The notes under the pieces were generated by a model that saw only the letters and a list, made by a program, of their open reading frames with translations, did not search any database and was not told where the DNA came from. A stretch of 37,729 nucleotides of DNA from Flavobacterium sp. (GTDB taxonomy: Bacteria; Bacteroidota; Bacteroidia; Flavobacteriales; Flavobacteriaceae): assembly GCF_028689845.1 (NCBI RefSeq), contig NZ_JAQVCH010000026.1:1-37729 (forward strand), given 5' to 3'. The number at the start of each line of letters is the position of its first letter. The stretch's first letter is position 1. Positions 1 to 7,478 of the stretch are shown piece after piece. Made by a program: the position numbers and the translations under genes.

Positions 1-65
1 TCTTTAAAATGAAGTCTACAAGATTCTTCACTCCCAAAATTTGCTGTAAAACTGAATAAATTCAT
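1..65 (-). CDS. IS1595-type (ISXO2-like) transposase, N-terminal fragment cut by window edge
   Basis: Reading the minus strand from the ATG at 63-65, the frame stays open to the window edge and gives MNLFSFTANF followed by GSEESCRLHFK. A short N-terminal stretch with acidic residues, a Cys and an LHFK-type end is typical of the start of IS1595-family transposases, just ahead of their zinc-ribbon domain. Only 21 residues are visible, so it cannot be said whether the gene is intact outside the window. A sequence matching the Bacteroidota -7 element (TATTTTTG on the minus strand, 78-85) lies 12 nt upstream of the ATG and fits an expressed start. The terminal inverted repeat of the element should lie to the right of this start, but I could not fix its position. 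The family call is by recall of related proteins. Confidence 0.6.
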   Translation of the reverse strand, partial: MNLFSFTANFGSEESCRLHFK

Positions 66-200
66 TGCTTTTTTTATCAAAAATAATACTTTTTATTTAA
101 TTATGGGTAATTACGGACAATCAAAAATATTTTAAATTATTCACAATTAATGAATAAAATAGCTAAATTTTTAATCTATGAACTAGCTTAATAATCTATT

Positions 201-248
201 AACCCGTTGGGTGTAATTAAACTTTGAAATAATTACACCTAGCGGGTT
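201..248. repeat. Near-perfect palindrome, 19-bp arms around a 10-nt loop
   Basis: The left arm (201-219, AACCCGTTGGGTGTAATTA) and the right arm (230-248) are reverse complements at 17 of 19 positions, with a loop of about 10 nt. There is no U-tract on either side, so it does not look like a standard intrinsic terminator. It lies between the IS1595-type transposase start and the 3' end of the metal ATPase gene. It could be a pair of facing IS ends, a MITE-like relic or a structured RNA end. I do not recognise the sequence. Confidence 0.75.
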
Positions 249-314
249 CTATTACATAAAATTATTAGAAGTGAATCAGTATCTAGATTTTACCGCAGAA
301 ACAATACCTTGAAC

Positions 315-337
315 AATTATAATCAGGCATTATAATT
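315..337 (-). terminator. Weak AT-only hairpin just past the metal ATPase gene
   Basis: AATTATAAT (315-323) and ATTATAATT (329-337) form a perfect 9-bp stem with a 5-nt loop, immediately downstream of the ATPase stop codon on the minus strand. The stem has no GC pair and no clear U-tract follows, so termination activity is doubtful. Confidence 0.3.
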
Positions 338-339
338 TT

Positions 340-2538
340 CTATTTCTCATACCTTAACAACCTCAAAGCATTGAGTACAACAACCAAAGTAGAGCCTTCA
401 TGAAATACGACGGCTGGTCCTATTGCGATTGTGCCCATAATAGTCAAAGGAACCAAAAGGGCGACCATGCTCAAGCTGATTATTAAGTTTTGCTTTATAA
501 TAGTTTTTGCTTTTCTACTCAGCCCAATAGCGAACGGTAGATTATCTAGTTTATCAGCCATTAAAGCAATATCGGCTGTTTCTAAAGCAACATCCGAACC
601 TGCCGCACCCATTGCAATACCAACAGTACTTTTTGCCATCGCAGGAGCATCATTTACACCATCTCCAACCATGGCTACACTGCCTTCTTGTTGTTTGAGT
701 TGTTCAATTGCTCTTACTTTATCTTCTGGGAGCAAACTTCCCATTGGGTCAGTTATTCCTATATTTTTAGCTATCGCATCGGCTACTTTTTGATTATCTC
801 CCGTAAGCATAATCATTCGTTTAATTCCCATTTTCTTTAAAGCCGCTAGGGTTGCGATGGCTTCGGGTCGAGCGACATCCATGGCAGAAATGATACCTAA
901 ATATTCATTATCTTGATGGACAATCATAGCCGTGTGTCCACCAAGCTCTAATTCCGACATTTTCAAATCAATTTCTTCAGGAACTGATTTTCCAGTCAAC
1001 TCTTCAAAAAGTCTTCGGTTACCAATATGAACAATACTATTATTCCAATCGGCTTGGATACCTCTTGCTATTAACGCTTTTAAGTTTTCTGCAACAGGAA
1101 TAGCAATTGCTCCAATTTCCTTTCTGCCTCCAACTACAATAGCGGCTGCCAAAGGATGATCGCTCAACATTTCTACTGCAACAGCAACCTTTAACAAATG
1201 CTCTTTAGTAACCGCTCCAAATGGAATTGCATGTGTTAACGTAGGTCTGCCTTCTGTTAACGTCCCGGTTTTATCAAATGCAATGGCGATTATTCCTCCC
1301 AAATCTTCCAAAGGACGACCTCCTTTAATTAATACTCCTTGTCGGGCAGCCCTTGCAATTCCAGCTAGTACGGCACTCGGCGTAGAAATAGCCAATGCAC
1401 AAGGGGAAGCAGCAATCAACACAGACATTGCTCTGTAAAAACTCTGTTCAAAGGTTTCATCAATCACAACGAAAGCAAACAACAACAGGATTACTAAAAT
1501 TAAAACTGATGGAACATAGTATTTTTCAAACTTATCCGTTAAGTGTTGGGTAGGAGATTTTTGAGTTTCGGCCTCTTTTACTAAATAAATTAATCGCGAA
1601 AGCGTACTGTCTTTTGATTCCTTTAAAACTTTAATTTCCAATGCTCCGTTGCCATTTATAGTTCCTGCAAAAACCCGATGCTCAGGAAGGAGTTTTTTAA
1701 TCTCATTTTCATTTTGCCAGTTTTCATTCGGATATTTTGTAACAGGCATACTTTCGCCGGTGATAGAGGCTTGATTAACAGGACTTGATCCTTTTGTCAC
1801 AACACCGTCTGCCGCTATTTTTGAATTAGGTCTAACAACAATAATATCGCCTACTTTAAGTTCTTCGATAGGCACTTCTTTCAATTCGCCATTTTGTTGG
1901 ATTAGTGCCATTGGAGGAGCCAGATCAGAAAGAGCTGTAATTGATTTTCTAGCCCGTTTCATAGCATAATGTTCTAAAGCATGTCCTAAACTAAATAAAA
2001 AAAGCAGCAAAGCACTTTCGCCCCACTTTCCCAAAAGAGCAGCACCAATAGCAGCAAATAGCATCAGAAAATCAATTTCAAACTTCCCTCTTAATAAATC
2101 TTTACCTGCACTGATAAAAGTAAATACCCCACCAAAAAGAGCTCCTATGATAAAAAGTATCGTGGCTATATTTTCAGAAGAATTGATAAAGGAAACGATA
2201 ACGCCCACTATCCAAAAAACACCACTTATAATGGCAAAATAAAGTTCGGAATTTTCTCCTAGTATATTGAGATTAGAATGCGAATGGTGTGTACTATCTT
2301 CTTTATGCGACTTCTCGTTAACCGTTTTCACCTTAACATTTGCTAAACCTAATTTATTAAGTGCCAAAATAATTTCCGCTTCACTCGTCTGATGGTCATC
2401 CCATTCTATAAGCATTACTCCCGAAGTTGAAATAGAGACATATCCAATACCAGCTTTTTTACTCAAAATTTGTTCTATCCTTCGGGCTTCTCGAATATGT
2501 TGCTTTCTTCCTATTTCAATTTGGAGTTTGTTTGTCAT
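340..2538 (-). CDS. Heavy-metal-translocating P1B-type ATPase (P1B-4-like)
   Basis: This inner-membrane pump would export a divalent transition metal at the cost of ATP. All catalytic motifs are present in the 732-residue product: TGES (260-263, actuator), SPC in the transport helix (378-380), the phosphorylation site DKTGT (Asp422), the HP motif (461-462) and GDGVND (625-630). HEGST (713-717) in the last helix together with SPC is the signature of the P1B-4 group (Co/Zn/Fe/Ni-type exporters) rather than CPC copper pumps. The N-terminal 70 residues look like a ferredoxin-fold HMA domain without the CxxC metal site, followed by a short His cluster (84-87). The ATG at 2538 is well placed. The neighbour downstream is an IS fragment, and no metal-responsive regulator is visible in the window. 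Substrate is inferred from motifs only. Confidence 0.92.
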   Translation of the reverse strand: MTNKLQIEIGRKQHIREARRIEQILSKKAGIGYVSISTSGVMLIEWDDHQTSEAEIILALNKLGLANVKVKTVNEKSHKEDSTHHSHSNLNILGENSELYFAIISGVFWIVGVIVSFINSSENIATILFIIGALFGGVFTFISAGKDLLRGKFEIDFLMLFAAIGAALLGKWGESALLLFLFSLGHALEHYAMKRARKSITALSDLAPPMALIQQNGELKEVPIEELKVGDIIVVRPNSKIAADGVVTKGSSPVNQASITGESMPVTKYPNENWQNENEIKKLLPEHRVFAGTINGNGALEIKVLKESKDSTLSRLIYLVKEAETQKSPTQHLTDKFEKYYVPSVLILVILLLFAFVVIDETFEQSFYRAMSVLIAASPCALAISTPSAVLAGIARAARQGVLIKGGRPLEDLGGIIAIAFDKTGTLTEGRPTLTHAIPFGAVTKEHLLKVAVAVEMLSDHPLAAAIVVGGRKEIGAIAIPVAENLKALIARGIQADWNNSIVHIGNRRLFEELTGKSVPEEIDLKMSELELGGHTAMIVHQDNEYLGIISAMDVARPEAIATLAALKKMGIKRMIMLTGDNQKVADAIAKNIGITDPMGSLLPEDKVRAIEQLKQQEGSVAMVGDGVNDAPAMAKSTVGIAMGAAGSDVALETADIALMADKLDNLPFAIGLSRKAKTIIKQNLIISLSMVALLVPLTIMGTIAIGPAVVFHEGSTLVVVLNALRLLRYEK

Positions 2539-2654
2539 TGTTTGATGGTTATTATAACTATTTTATTGAACGAGAACCTGAAAAAACAGAGGAAAAGTTA
2601 GGTTTTCCTATCAATTATATTTTTAATTGGATGTTAAATATATGAAAAAAAAAT

Positions 2655-2688
2655 GAAAAAATCCTTTGAGTTTACCTCAAAGGATTTT
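2655..2688 (-). terminator. Intrinsic terminator of tRNA-Pro
   Basis: AAATCCTTTGAG (2659-2670) pairs perfectly with CTCAAAGGATTT (2676-2687). Read on the minus strand, the 12-bp stem runs into a long T-rich tract, directly 3' of the tRNA gene. Confidence 0.85.
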
Positions 2689-2693
2689 ATTAG

Positions 2694-2767
2694 TCGGGAT
2701 GACTGGATTCGAACCAGCGACCCCTAGCACCCCATGCTAGTAAGCTACCAGGCTGCTCTACATCCCG
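2694..2767 (-). tRNA. tRNA-Pro (anticodon GGG)
   Basis: The minus strand folds as a complete 74-nt cloverleaf. The acceptor stem is CGGGATG/CATCCCG, the D arm contains GAGC/GCTT, the anticodon stem CTAGC/GCTAG is perfect and closes the loop ATGGGGT (anticodon GGG), and the T arm is GCTGG-TTCGAAT-CCAGT. The discriminator base is A at 2694. C1-G72 pairing is characteristic of bacterial tRNA-Pro. CCA is not encoded. The gene stands alone with its own promoter (2779-2812) and terminator (2655-2688). Confidence 0.97.
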
Positions 2768-2778
2768 AAAAGCGTGTG

Positions 2779-2812
2779 CAAATGTAATTCATTGCATACC
2801 TATTTACAAAAA
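2779..2812 (-). promoter_or_regulatory. Promoter of tRNA-Pro
   Basis: On the minus strand TTTTTG (2807-2812) is followed after 20 nt by TACATTTG (2779-2786), a full match to the Bacteroidota sigma-ABfr consensus TTG-N17-23-TAnnTTTG. The tRNA begins 11 nt downstream, which gives a short 5' leader. Confidence 0.75.
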
Positions 2813-2872
2813 TATCAATGTGAAAAAATCAAATTTAAAAGCGATTAATTCGTTTCTGTGAAATTTTTTTGT

Positions 2873-2904
2873 AATAAAAAAAAAGCCTTTACAAGAAAGG
2901 CTTT
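2873..2904 (-). terminator. Intrinsic terminator after the subtilase gene
   Basis: AAAGCCTTT (2882-2890) and AAAGGCTTT (2896-2904) form a 9-bp stem with a 5-nt loop. On the minus strand it is followed by an uninterrupted run of T residues. It lies 22 nt beyond the subtilase stop codon. Confidence 0.85.
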
Positions 2905-2926
2905 GTCTTTAAAATTAAAGTTGATT

Positions 2927-4444
2927 TTATTGCATCGCAGCCAATGCGTTAATTATTCCATGTCCAAATTGTGAATTTTTGGTAGGGTAAAACTGGGATG
3001 ATTGCTTCATTTTTGTTAACACTTGACTTTTATTCCAACTTGGATTTTTAGACCAAACTAAGGCTGCAATTCCAGCTGTAGTTGCTGTAGCTACCGAAGA
3101 GCCTCCGACATAATCAGCTTGATTATTATAATAACTCAAAACCGGAATCGTATTATTGCTTCCTGCTCTTTGCATCATGATGGTAAAATCAATTTCACTT
3201 CCGCTGTGACAAACATCACATTTTTGATAGGTTGAAGCTTCTTTAATTCCTGTAACAGCAACTGTTTCTGGCATCCAAGCAGGAAAAATAACGCCCACAA
3301 AGTTGGTGAATGAAGTAGAAGTTCCTCCAGCACAAAAAATCAATTTTCCACGGTTATTGGCATATCGCACACCGTCTGTTATTTTTCCAACCGAAAAAAT
3401 ATGTCCCATCGACATCGAAATAATTTTGACATCCGAACGAATTCCTAAACTAGTAAAAGCATTTTTGACTCCATTTTGTTCATGATAGCCATTCAACACT
3501 ACGTCTGAAGAGGCCCGATAAGTTACTAAATTTGCATTATAAGCAACGCCTACAGGCAATCCGTAAGCATTTCGAGGAGCAGTTGCTGCAGAAGCCATAC
3601 TTGTACCGTGACCACATAAATCATTTATACCATCTGTTGTGGTAGACCATGGCCAAGCAGAATCAACATACGTTCCATAACGTTGTACAAATCGTCCTGA
3701 AGAAAGCCCGCTATTAAAACCAGATCCCATTAACGATTGTTGTGAAGATAACCCAGAATCAATAACACCAATGGTAACACCGCTTCCTGTAGCATAACCC
3801 CATGCACTTGGGATTCCGTGTTTATAAAATGCCCAAGGCACTTGTGCGTTTGGAGAAATGGTAGTGAAATCGGCTGAACTAATAGTAGAAGTACTGTAAC
3901 CACAGCCAGAATCAGAATAAACTTGATTACCTTCTTTGGGATCGGATTGGTTTTCGAAAGAAAAATAACGATAATCAGCTGGTTCCACATAACGAATATA
4001 CCGATTTTGTCGTAAAGCTTCTATTGTTTCTTGCTTTGTAATTACGACATCAATTAAATTTAGATAACCGTCTTGGTTAACAATCCAATTCGGATTAGTG
4101 CTTCCTTCGTAACGTTTTATTAAATCTAAAATTTCGGATTGCATTTTAGAAGACAAGGGCGATTTGGCTCGGTCAAAGTCAGTTTGATTAGTTCCAAAAC
4201 CAATGGTCACCAAATTATTTCCATTCACAACAGCACTCCACAATTGGTGCGTAGTCGCCTTACTCCAATCAAATTTTTCGCCTACTTGATTAAATGAATT
4301 AATATAGTCATTAATTTGTCTCCCTGTTAACGGTTCTTGTTGTTCTGGAGTTACAATTAACGTTTCTTTTTTATCTTCTTCTTTAGAACAAGAAACAATC
4401 AATAACAATAAGATTACGGAAATCTTGCTTAATTTTTTTATCAT
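2927..4444 (-). CDS. S8 (subtilisin-like) serine peptidase, lipoprotein
   Basis: The 505-residue product is predicted to be an exported, lipid-anchored protease. It starts with a lipoprotein signal (hydrophobic 8-18, LIVSC lipobox, Cys19). A pro-region of about 130 residues ends in RYVEPADY (151-158), resembling the end of an I9-type propeptide. The catalytic triad is visible: Asp229 in GVIDSG, His279 in CGHGTS and Ser450 in GGSSVAT. The position that normally holds the oxyanion Asn (AAGN in subtilisin) reads CAGG (371-374), with Gly in place of Asn. C408 and C411 (KCDVC) could form a disulfide or bind metal. There is no T9SS sorting domain. A weak promoter match (TATATTCG, minus strand, 4471-4478) lies upstream. 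The gene has its own terminator and appears monocistronic. The natural substrate cannot be told. Confidence 0.9.
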   Translation of the reverse strand: MIKKLSKISVILLLLIVSCSKEEDKKETLIVTPEQQEPLTGRQINDYINSFNQVGEKFDWSKATTHQLWSAVVNGNNLVTIGFGTNQTDFDRAKSPLSSKMQSEILDLIKRYEGSTNPNWIVNQDGYLNLIDVVITKQETIEALRQNRYIRYVEPADYRYFSFENQSDPKEGNQVYSDSGCGYSTSTISSADFTTISPNAQVPWAFYKHGIPSAWGYATGSGVTIGVIDSGLSSQQSLMGSGFNSGLSSGRFVQRYGTYVDSAWPWSTTTDGINDLCGHGTSMASAATAPRNAYGLPVGVAYNANLVTYRASSDVVLNGYHEQNGVKNAFTSLGIRSDVKIISMSMGHIFSVGKITDGVRYANNRGKLIFCAGGTSTSFTNFVGVIFPAWMPETVAVTGIKEASTYQKCDVCHSGSEIDFTIMMQRAGSNNTIPVLSYYNNQADYVGGSSVATATTAGIAALVWSKNPSWNKSQVLTKMKQSSQFYPTKNSQFGHGIINALAAMQ

Positions 4445-4522
4445 ACTATAATTTATTAGCTTATTTATTGCGAATATAGCATATTTTAATATTCAAAAAC
4501 AAAAAGCTAATAAAATGTTAAT

Positions 4523-4557
4523 AAAAAAAGTCACCACCTCAAGGCAATGACTTTTTT
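4523..4557 (-). terminator. Intrinsic terminator after the OmpW-type gene
   Basis: AAAAAAGTCA (4524-4533) pairs with TGACTTTTTT (4548-4557), with a 14-nt loop. The T-run follows the stem on the minus strand. It is about 36 nt beyond the OmpW-type stop codon. Confidence 0.7.
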
Positions 4558-4592
4558 GCTCGACAAAGTCGAATATCAACCAAATCTACAAC

Positions 4593-5279
4593 TTAAAATT
4601 TCATACCAACACCTATGCCTACAATCCAAGGGTCAATAGTTACTTCTGCTGGAATATTTAAACCTGGCGATAGATTAGAAGCATCAACGGTAACATCGGT
4701 TTTTAAGAATAAGCGTTTCACATCAAAATTGATAAAATAGGTATCGTCAAAAAGAATGTCAAAACCAACTTGTCCTGCATATCCTAAGGCATTATCATAT
4801 TCTACATCTTTCACAACGCTACCTTCTTTTACATTATAAAATAAAGTGTAATTAAGACCAGCTCCTACATAGGGCTTGAATTTTCGTTCTTTCATTGGGA
4901 AAAAGTGATATTGAAAAGTCAAGGTTGGTGGCAATAACATGACACTTCCTAAATCTACATCAAAACTTGTTGGTCCGCCAATAGCAGAAATATCAGAACC
5001 AGTAGTGCTTACATCATGCTTAGCAGTTCCAAGAATTAATTCGGCTGCAAAATTTTCTGTAAAGAAATAAGTAAAATCCAATTCGGGTACAAATGCATTT
5101 GAAATAGCTACGTCACCACCAATAATTCCAATGGTTGCCGATTGGTCAGGATAAATTCCGATTCCTCTTAAACGAACTTGCCAATTTTTTTTAGAATCGG
5201 TCGTAGTTTGCTCTTGTCCTTGAACAAAACTAGTCATCAATAAAGACGCTGTAACGAATAAAAAAGTTATTTTTCTCAT
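4593..5279 (-). CDS. OmpW-type outer membrane beta-barrel protein
   Basis: The product (228 residues from the chosen start) has a clear signal peptide (MRKITFLFVTASLLMTSFVQG) and a mature part rich in alternating hydrophobic strands, ending in GVGMKF with a terminal Phe, as expected of an outer-membrane barrel. The stretch FFPMKERKFKPYVGAGLNY (about residues 112-130) is the conserved core of the OmpW family, small eight-stranded porins that pass small hydrophobic molecules. An ATG seven codons upstream (5298-5300) is less likely because the -7 element TACATTTG (minus strand, 5305-5312) would place the transcript start at or inside it. It has its own promoter and terminator. The ligand is unknown. 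Confidence 0.85.
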   Translation of the reverse strand: MRKITFLFVTASLLMTSFVQGQEQTTTDSKKNWQVRLRGIGIYPDQSATIGIIGGDVAISNAFVPELDFTYFFTENFAAELILGTAKHDVSTTGSDISAIGGPTSFDVDLGSVMLLPPTLTFQYHFFPMKERKFKPYVGAGLNYTLFYNVKEGSVVKDVEYDNALGYAGQVGFDILFDDTYFINFDVKRLFLKTDVTVDASNLSPGLNIPAEVTIDPWIVGIGVGMKF

Positions 5280-5304
5280 GTTTATTTGATTTAAAATCAT
5301 AGTT

Positions 5305-5312
5305 CAAATGTA
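5305..5312 (-). promoter_or_regulatory. -7 promoter element of the OmpW-type gene
   Basis: TACATTTG on the minus strand fits TAnnTTTG exactly and lies 25 nt upstream of the chosen ATG at 5279. No TTG is found at the usual -33 distance, so this is a partial match. Confidence 0.45.
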
Positions 5313-5402
5313 ATTGTATCCTTATTTTAAATACCTGATAAAAATCATTTTTAAAAATCAAATTCTAGCCTATTAATATTTAAAATTCCTATAATTTGTT
5401 CA

Positions 5403-5410
5403 TACCTTTG
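5403..5410 (+). promoter_or_regulatory. -7 promoter element of smpB, possibly leaderless
   Basis: TACCTTTG matches TAnnTTTG and ends only 7 nt before the smpB ATG (5418). Transcription would start within a few bases of the start codon, giving a leaderless or near-leaderless mRNA. A -33 TTG is not evident. Confidence 0.5.
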
Positions 5411-5417
5411 CCATCCT

Positions 5418-5870
5418 ATGCAACGAACAATCAACATACAAAACAAAAGAGCCAAATTTGATTATGAATTTTTGGAGAAATATGATGCTGGTATAGTATT
5501 AACTGGTACTGAGATTAAATCCATTCGATTAGGAAAAGCCAATATAACCGATAGCTTTTGTGAGTTTCATAATGGCGAATTATTTGTGATTAATTCGCAA
5601 ATTGAAGAATATTCATTTGGAACGCATTATAATCATAAAGCAAAAAGCGAACGCAAACTTTTGTTAAATAAAAAAGAGTTGAAAAGCTTAGAAAAAAGCC
5701 TTCAGAACAAAGGTCTGACTATCATTCCGTTACGGCTTTTTATTAATGAAAAAGGATATGCCAAATTGGAAATTGCTTTATCCAGAGGTAAGAAAACCTA
5801 TGATAAGCGGGAAACAATTAAAGACCGTGATACCAAACGTGAAATTGATCGAGTCAAGAAAAGTTTTTAA
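5418..5870 (+). CDS. smpB: SsrA-binding protein SmpB
   Basis: SmpB binds tmRNA and carries it to stalled ribosomes for trans-translation. The 150-residue length is normal for the family. The core motifs are easy to see: [20 protein letters not shown] (residues 8-27), TGTEIKSIR, then ANITDSF, and a basic C-terminal tail ([20 protein letters not shown]) that enters the ribosomal A-site mRNA channel. Downstream, after 58 nt, comes an unrelated lipoprotein gene on the same strand. tmRNA itself is not in this window. Confidence 0.97.
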   Translation: MQRTINIQNKRAKFDYEFLEKYDAGIVLTGTEIKSIRLGKANITDSFCEFHNGELFVINSQIEEYSFGTHYNHKAKSERKLLLNKKELKSLEKSLQNKGLTIIPLRLFINEKGYAKLEIALSRGKKTYDKRETIKDRDTKREIDRVKKSF

Positions 5871-5928
5871 CCAATAACTTGAAAAAAATTATACATTTAA
5901 CCCATTCAAAAATAATTATCAAAAAACT

Positions 5929-6576
5929 ATGAAAAAAATCCTCGGTTTATTCTTTTTTACCATCCTAATAGGATGTAGCAGTAGTAACACCACCATTGTT
6001 AATAGCTGGCGAGATCCATCCAGTTCTGTTGAAAGCGAACAATTCAAAAAAGTACTCGTTGTAGCTCTTTTAAAAGATGATGTCACAAGACGTGTTGTTG
6101 AAACAAAGTTTGAAGAATTTAATTCTGGCTTTAAACCTTCTTATAATTTTTTACATATAGGAAATAAAGATATGACCCAAGAAATGCTTGTCAAATTATT
6201 AAAATTAGAAAATTTTGATGGCGTTGTCACCTTACGATTGGTTGACACCAAACAAGAAACAGATTATGTAGCTGGAATGAATACCGCTGTTTATTACAAC
6301 ACTCCTTATTACGGAGCTTACGGTGCATACGGCGGAGCTTTTGGAGGTTGGTATAATTATTATTCTCCTTATTATTATGATACTGGTTATTATGTAGAAA
6401 ACACCTATTATTTTATTGAAACGAATATTTTTTCTTTAAAAGATGATAAACTCATCTGGTCTGGAACTACAAAATCATACAATGTTGCGGAGCATATTGA
6501 TGAAACGGCGACCAATGTTATCGATGAAATAGTAAAACAAATGAGAAAAGACGGCTCATTGCCTCCAAAAAAGTAA
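5929..6576 (+). CDS. Uncharacterised lipoprotein, DUF4136-like
   Basis: The 215-residue product has a lipoprotein signal with lipobox LIGC (Cys16) and then SSSN. The N-terminal part (VNSWRDP, then KKVLVVAL and RRVVETKFE) resembles the DUF4136-type or related lipoproteins of unknown function found in Bacteroidota; this is a weak recognition. Residues about 118-160 are very rich in Tyr and Gly (YYGAYGAYGGAFGGWYNYY), an unusual low-complexity segment. The C-terminal part has a strand-rich region with NIFSLKDDKLIWSGTTKSY, a pattern shared with other envelope lipoproteins. No catalytic motif is visible. It follows smpB after 58 nt and ends before a terminator at 6599-6638. It is probably periplasm-facing. 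Confidence 0.7.
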   Translation: MKKILGLFFFTILIGCSSSNTTIVNSWRDPSSSVESEQFKKVLVVALLKDDVTRRVVETKFEEFNSGFKPSYNFLHIGNKDMTQEMLVKLLKLENFDGVVTLRLVDTKQETDYVAGMNTAVYYNTPYYGAYGAYGGAFGGWYNYYSPYYYDTGYYVENTYYFIETNIFSLKDDKLIWSGTTKSYNVAEHIDETATNVIDEIVKQMRKDGSLPPKK

Positions 6577-6598
6577 ACTATTTTTTTTACACTTTAAT

Positions 6599-6638
6599 AA
6601 AGACAAGTATTCCAAATAGGGTTTACTTGTTTTTTTTT
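6599..6638 (+). terminator. Intrinsic terminator after the DUF4136-like gene
   Basis: ACAAGTA (6603-6609) pairs with TACTTGT (6624-6630), extendable by A-U pairs on the outside. It is followed by a T-run on the plus strand. It separates this gene from the convergent pcm gene. Confidence 0.65.
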
Positions 6639-6648
6639 ACAAAAATAA

Positions 6649-7290
6649 TTAGTTCTTATTTTCTAACAAAGGAACAAATCGAAATTCGCCAAATTCTTGT
6701 TTTTCGAATTGCGTCTCATTTTTTCGCGTGAGCATCGTCATGATTTGCTCTTTTTCACCCAATGGAATAACGAGCCTTCCTCCTACTTTTAATTGTGCGA
6801 GTAAGGCTTGCGGAATGAAAGGAGCCCCTGCTGTGACAATAATACTATCAAACGGAGCAGATTCTGGCAAACCTTTGTACCCATCTCCAAAAATAAATTT
6901 TTTTGGTATAAAACCCAAGGTCGGCAAAAAGCGTGATGTTTTTTTAAACAATTCATTTTGACGTTCAATCGAATAAACTTTGGCTCCCATTAAACACAAA
7001 ACTGCGGTTTGATAGCCGGAACCAGTTCCTATTTCAAGGATTTTATCCTCTTTTTTAATGGCTAGTAATTGGGTTTGAAAAGCAACCGTATAAGGTTGCG
7101 AAATGGTCTGCCCTGCTCCAATAGGAAACGCTTTGTCTTGATACGCATATTGTTCAAAACTAGAATCTAAAAAAAGGTGTCTTGGAATCTTCCGAATGGC
7201 TTCCAATACATTTTTATCATGAATGCCTTTTTCTTCTAAAACCTTAACCAATTGATTTCGTAATCCTTTATGTTTTTCTGTATCTTTCAC
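6649..7290 (-). CDS. pcm: Protein-L-isoaspartate(D-aspartate) O-methyltransferase
   Basis: Pcm uses SAM to methylate isoaspartyl residues in aged proteins and so starts their repair. The 213-residue product has the family's landmarks: IPRHLFLD (35-42), FPIGAGQTISQPYTVA (55-70, substrate region) and the SAM-binding motif EIGTGSGYQTAVL (86-98), followed by YSIERQ, FGDGYKGLP and DSIIVTAGAP. The start is GTG (7288-7290). No upstream ATG keeps the family alignment, and the protein begins right at the expected MKDT-like N-terminus. It is convergent with the lipoprotein gene and divergent from the oxidoreductase gene, with about 190 nt of intergenic DNA. Confidence 0.95.
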   Translation of the reverse strand: MKDTEKHKGLRNQLVKVLEEKGIHDKNVLEAIRKIPRHLFLDSSFEQYAYQDKAFPIGAGQTISQPYTVAFQTQLLAIKKEDKILEIGTGSGYQTAVLCLMGAKVYSIERQNELFKKTSRFLPTLGFIPKKFIFGDGYKGLPESAPFDSIIVTAGAPFIPQALLAQLKVGGRLVIPLGEKEQIMTMLTRKNETQFEKQEFGEFRFVPLLENKN

Positions 7291-7434
7291 CTTTAGGTCA
7301 CATTAGTTTCTGTAAAAATAATTCTTATAATTCAATATCCAAATTAAAAAGATGCAATAAACTTTTCTTCTAATAAAGCATTGTTTTAATTCAAATTTAA
7401 GATTTCAATAACAGAGAAAATACAATTTTATAGA

Positions 7435-7463
7435 TTGATTTTCTTATATAATTACTATTTTTG
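7435..7463 (+). promoter_or_regulatory. Promoter of the Gfo/Idh/MocA oxidoreductase gene
   Basis: TTG (7435-7437), an 18-nt spacer and TATTTTTG (7456-7463) fit the Bacteroidota consensus fully. The ATG at 7479 lies 15 nt past the -7 element. This excludes the in-frame TTG at 7461 as the translation start. Confidence 0.7.
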
Positions 7464-7478
7464 ATAAAATTTAAGTGT

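Noticed and set aside
431..793. Plus-strand ORF of 120 codons opposite the metal ATPase gene
   Set aside because: It is a shadow of the strongly conserved ATPase reading frame and has no recognisable protein features.
7461..7478. TTG at 7461 as start of the Gfo/Idh/MocA gene
   Set aside because: It overlaps the -7 element TATTTTTG, and the Rossmann fold begins right after the ATG at 7479.
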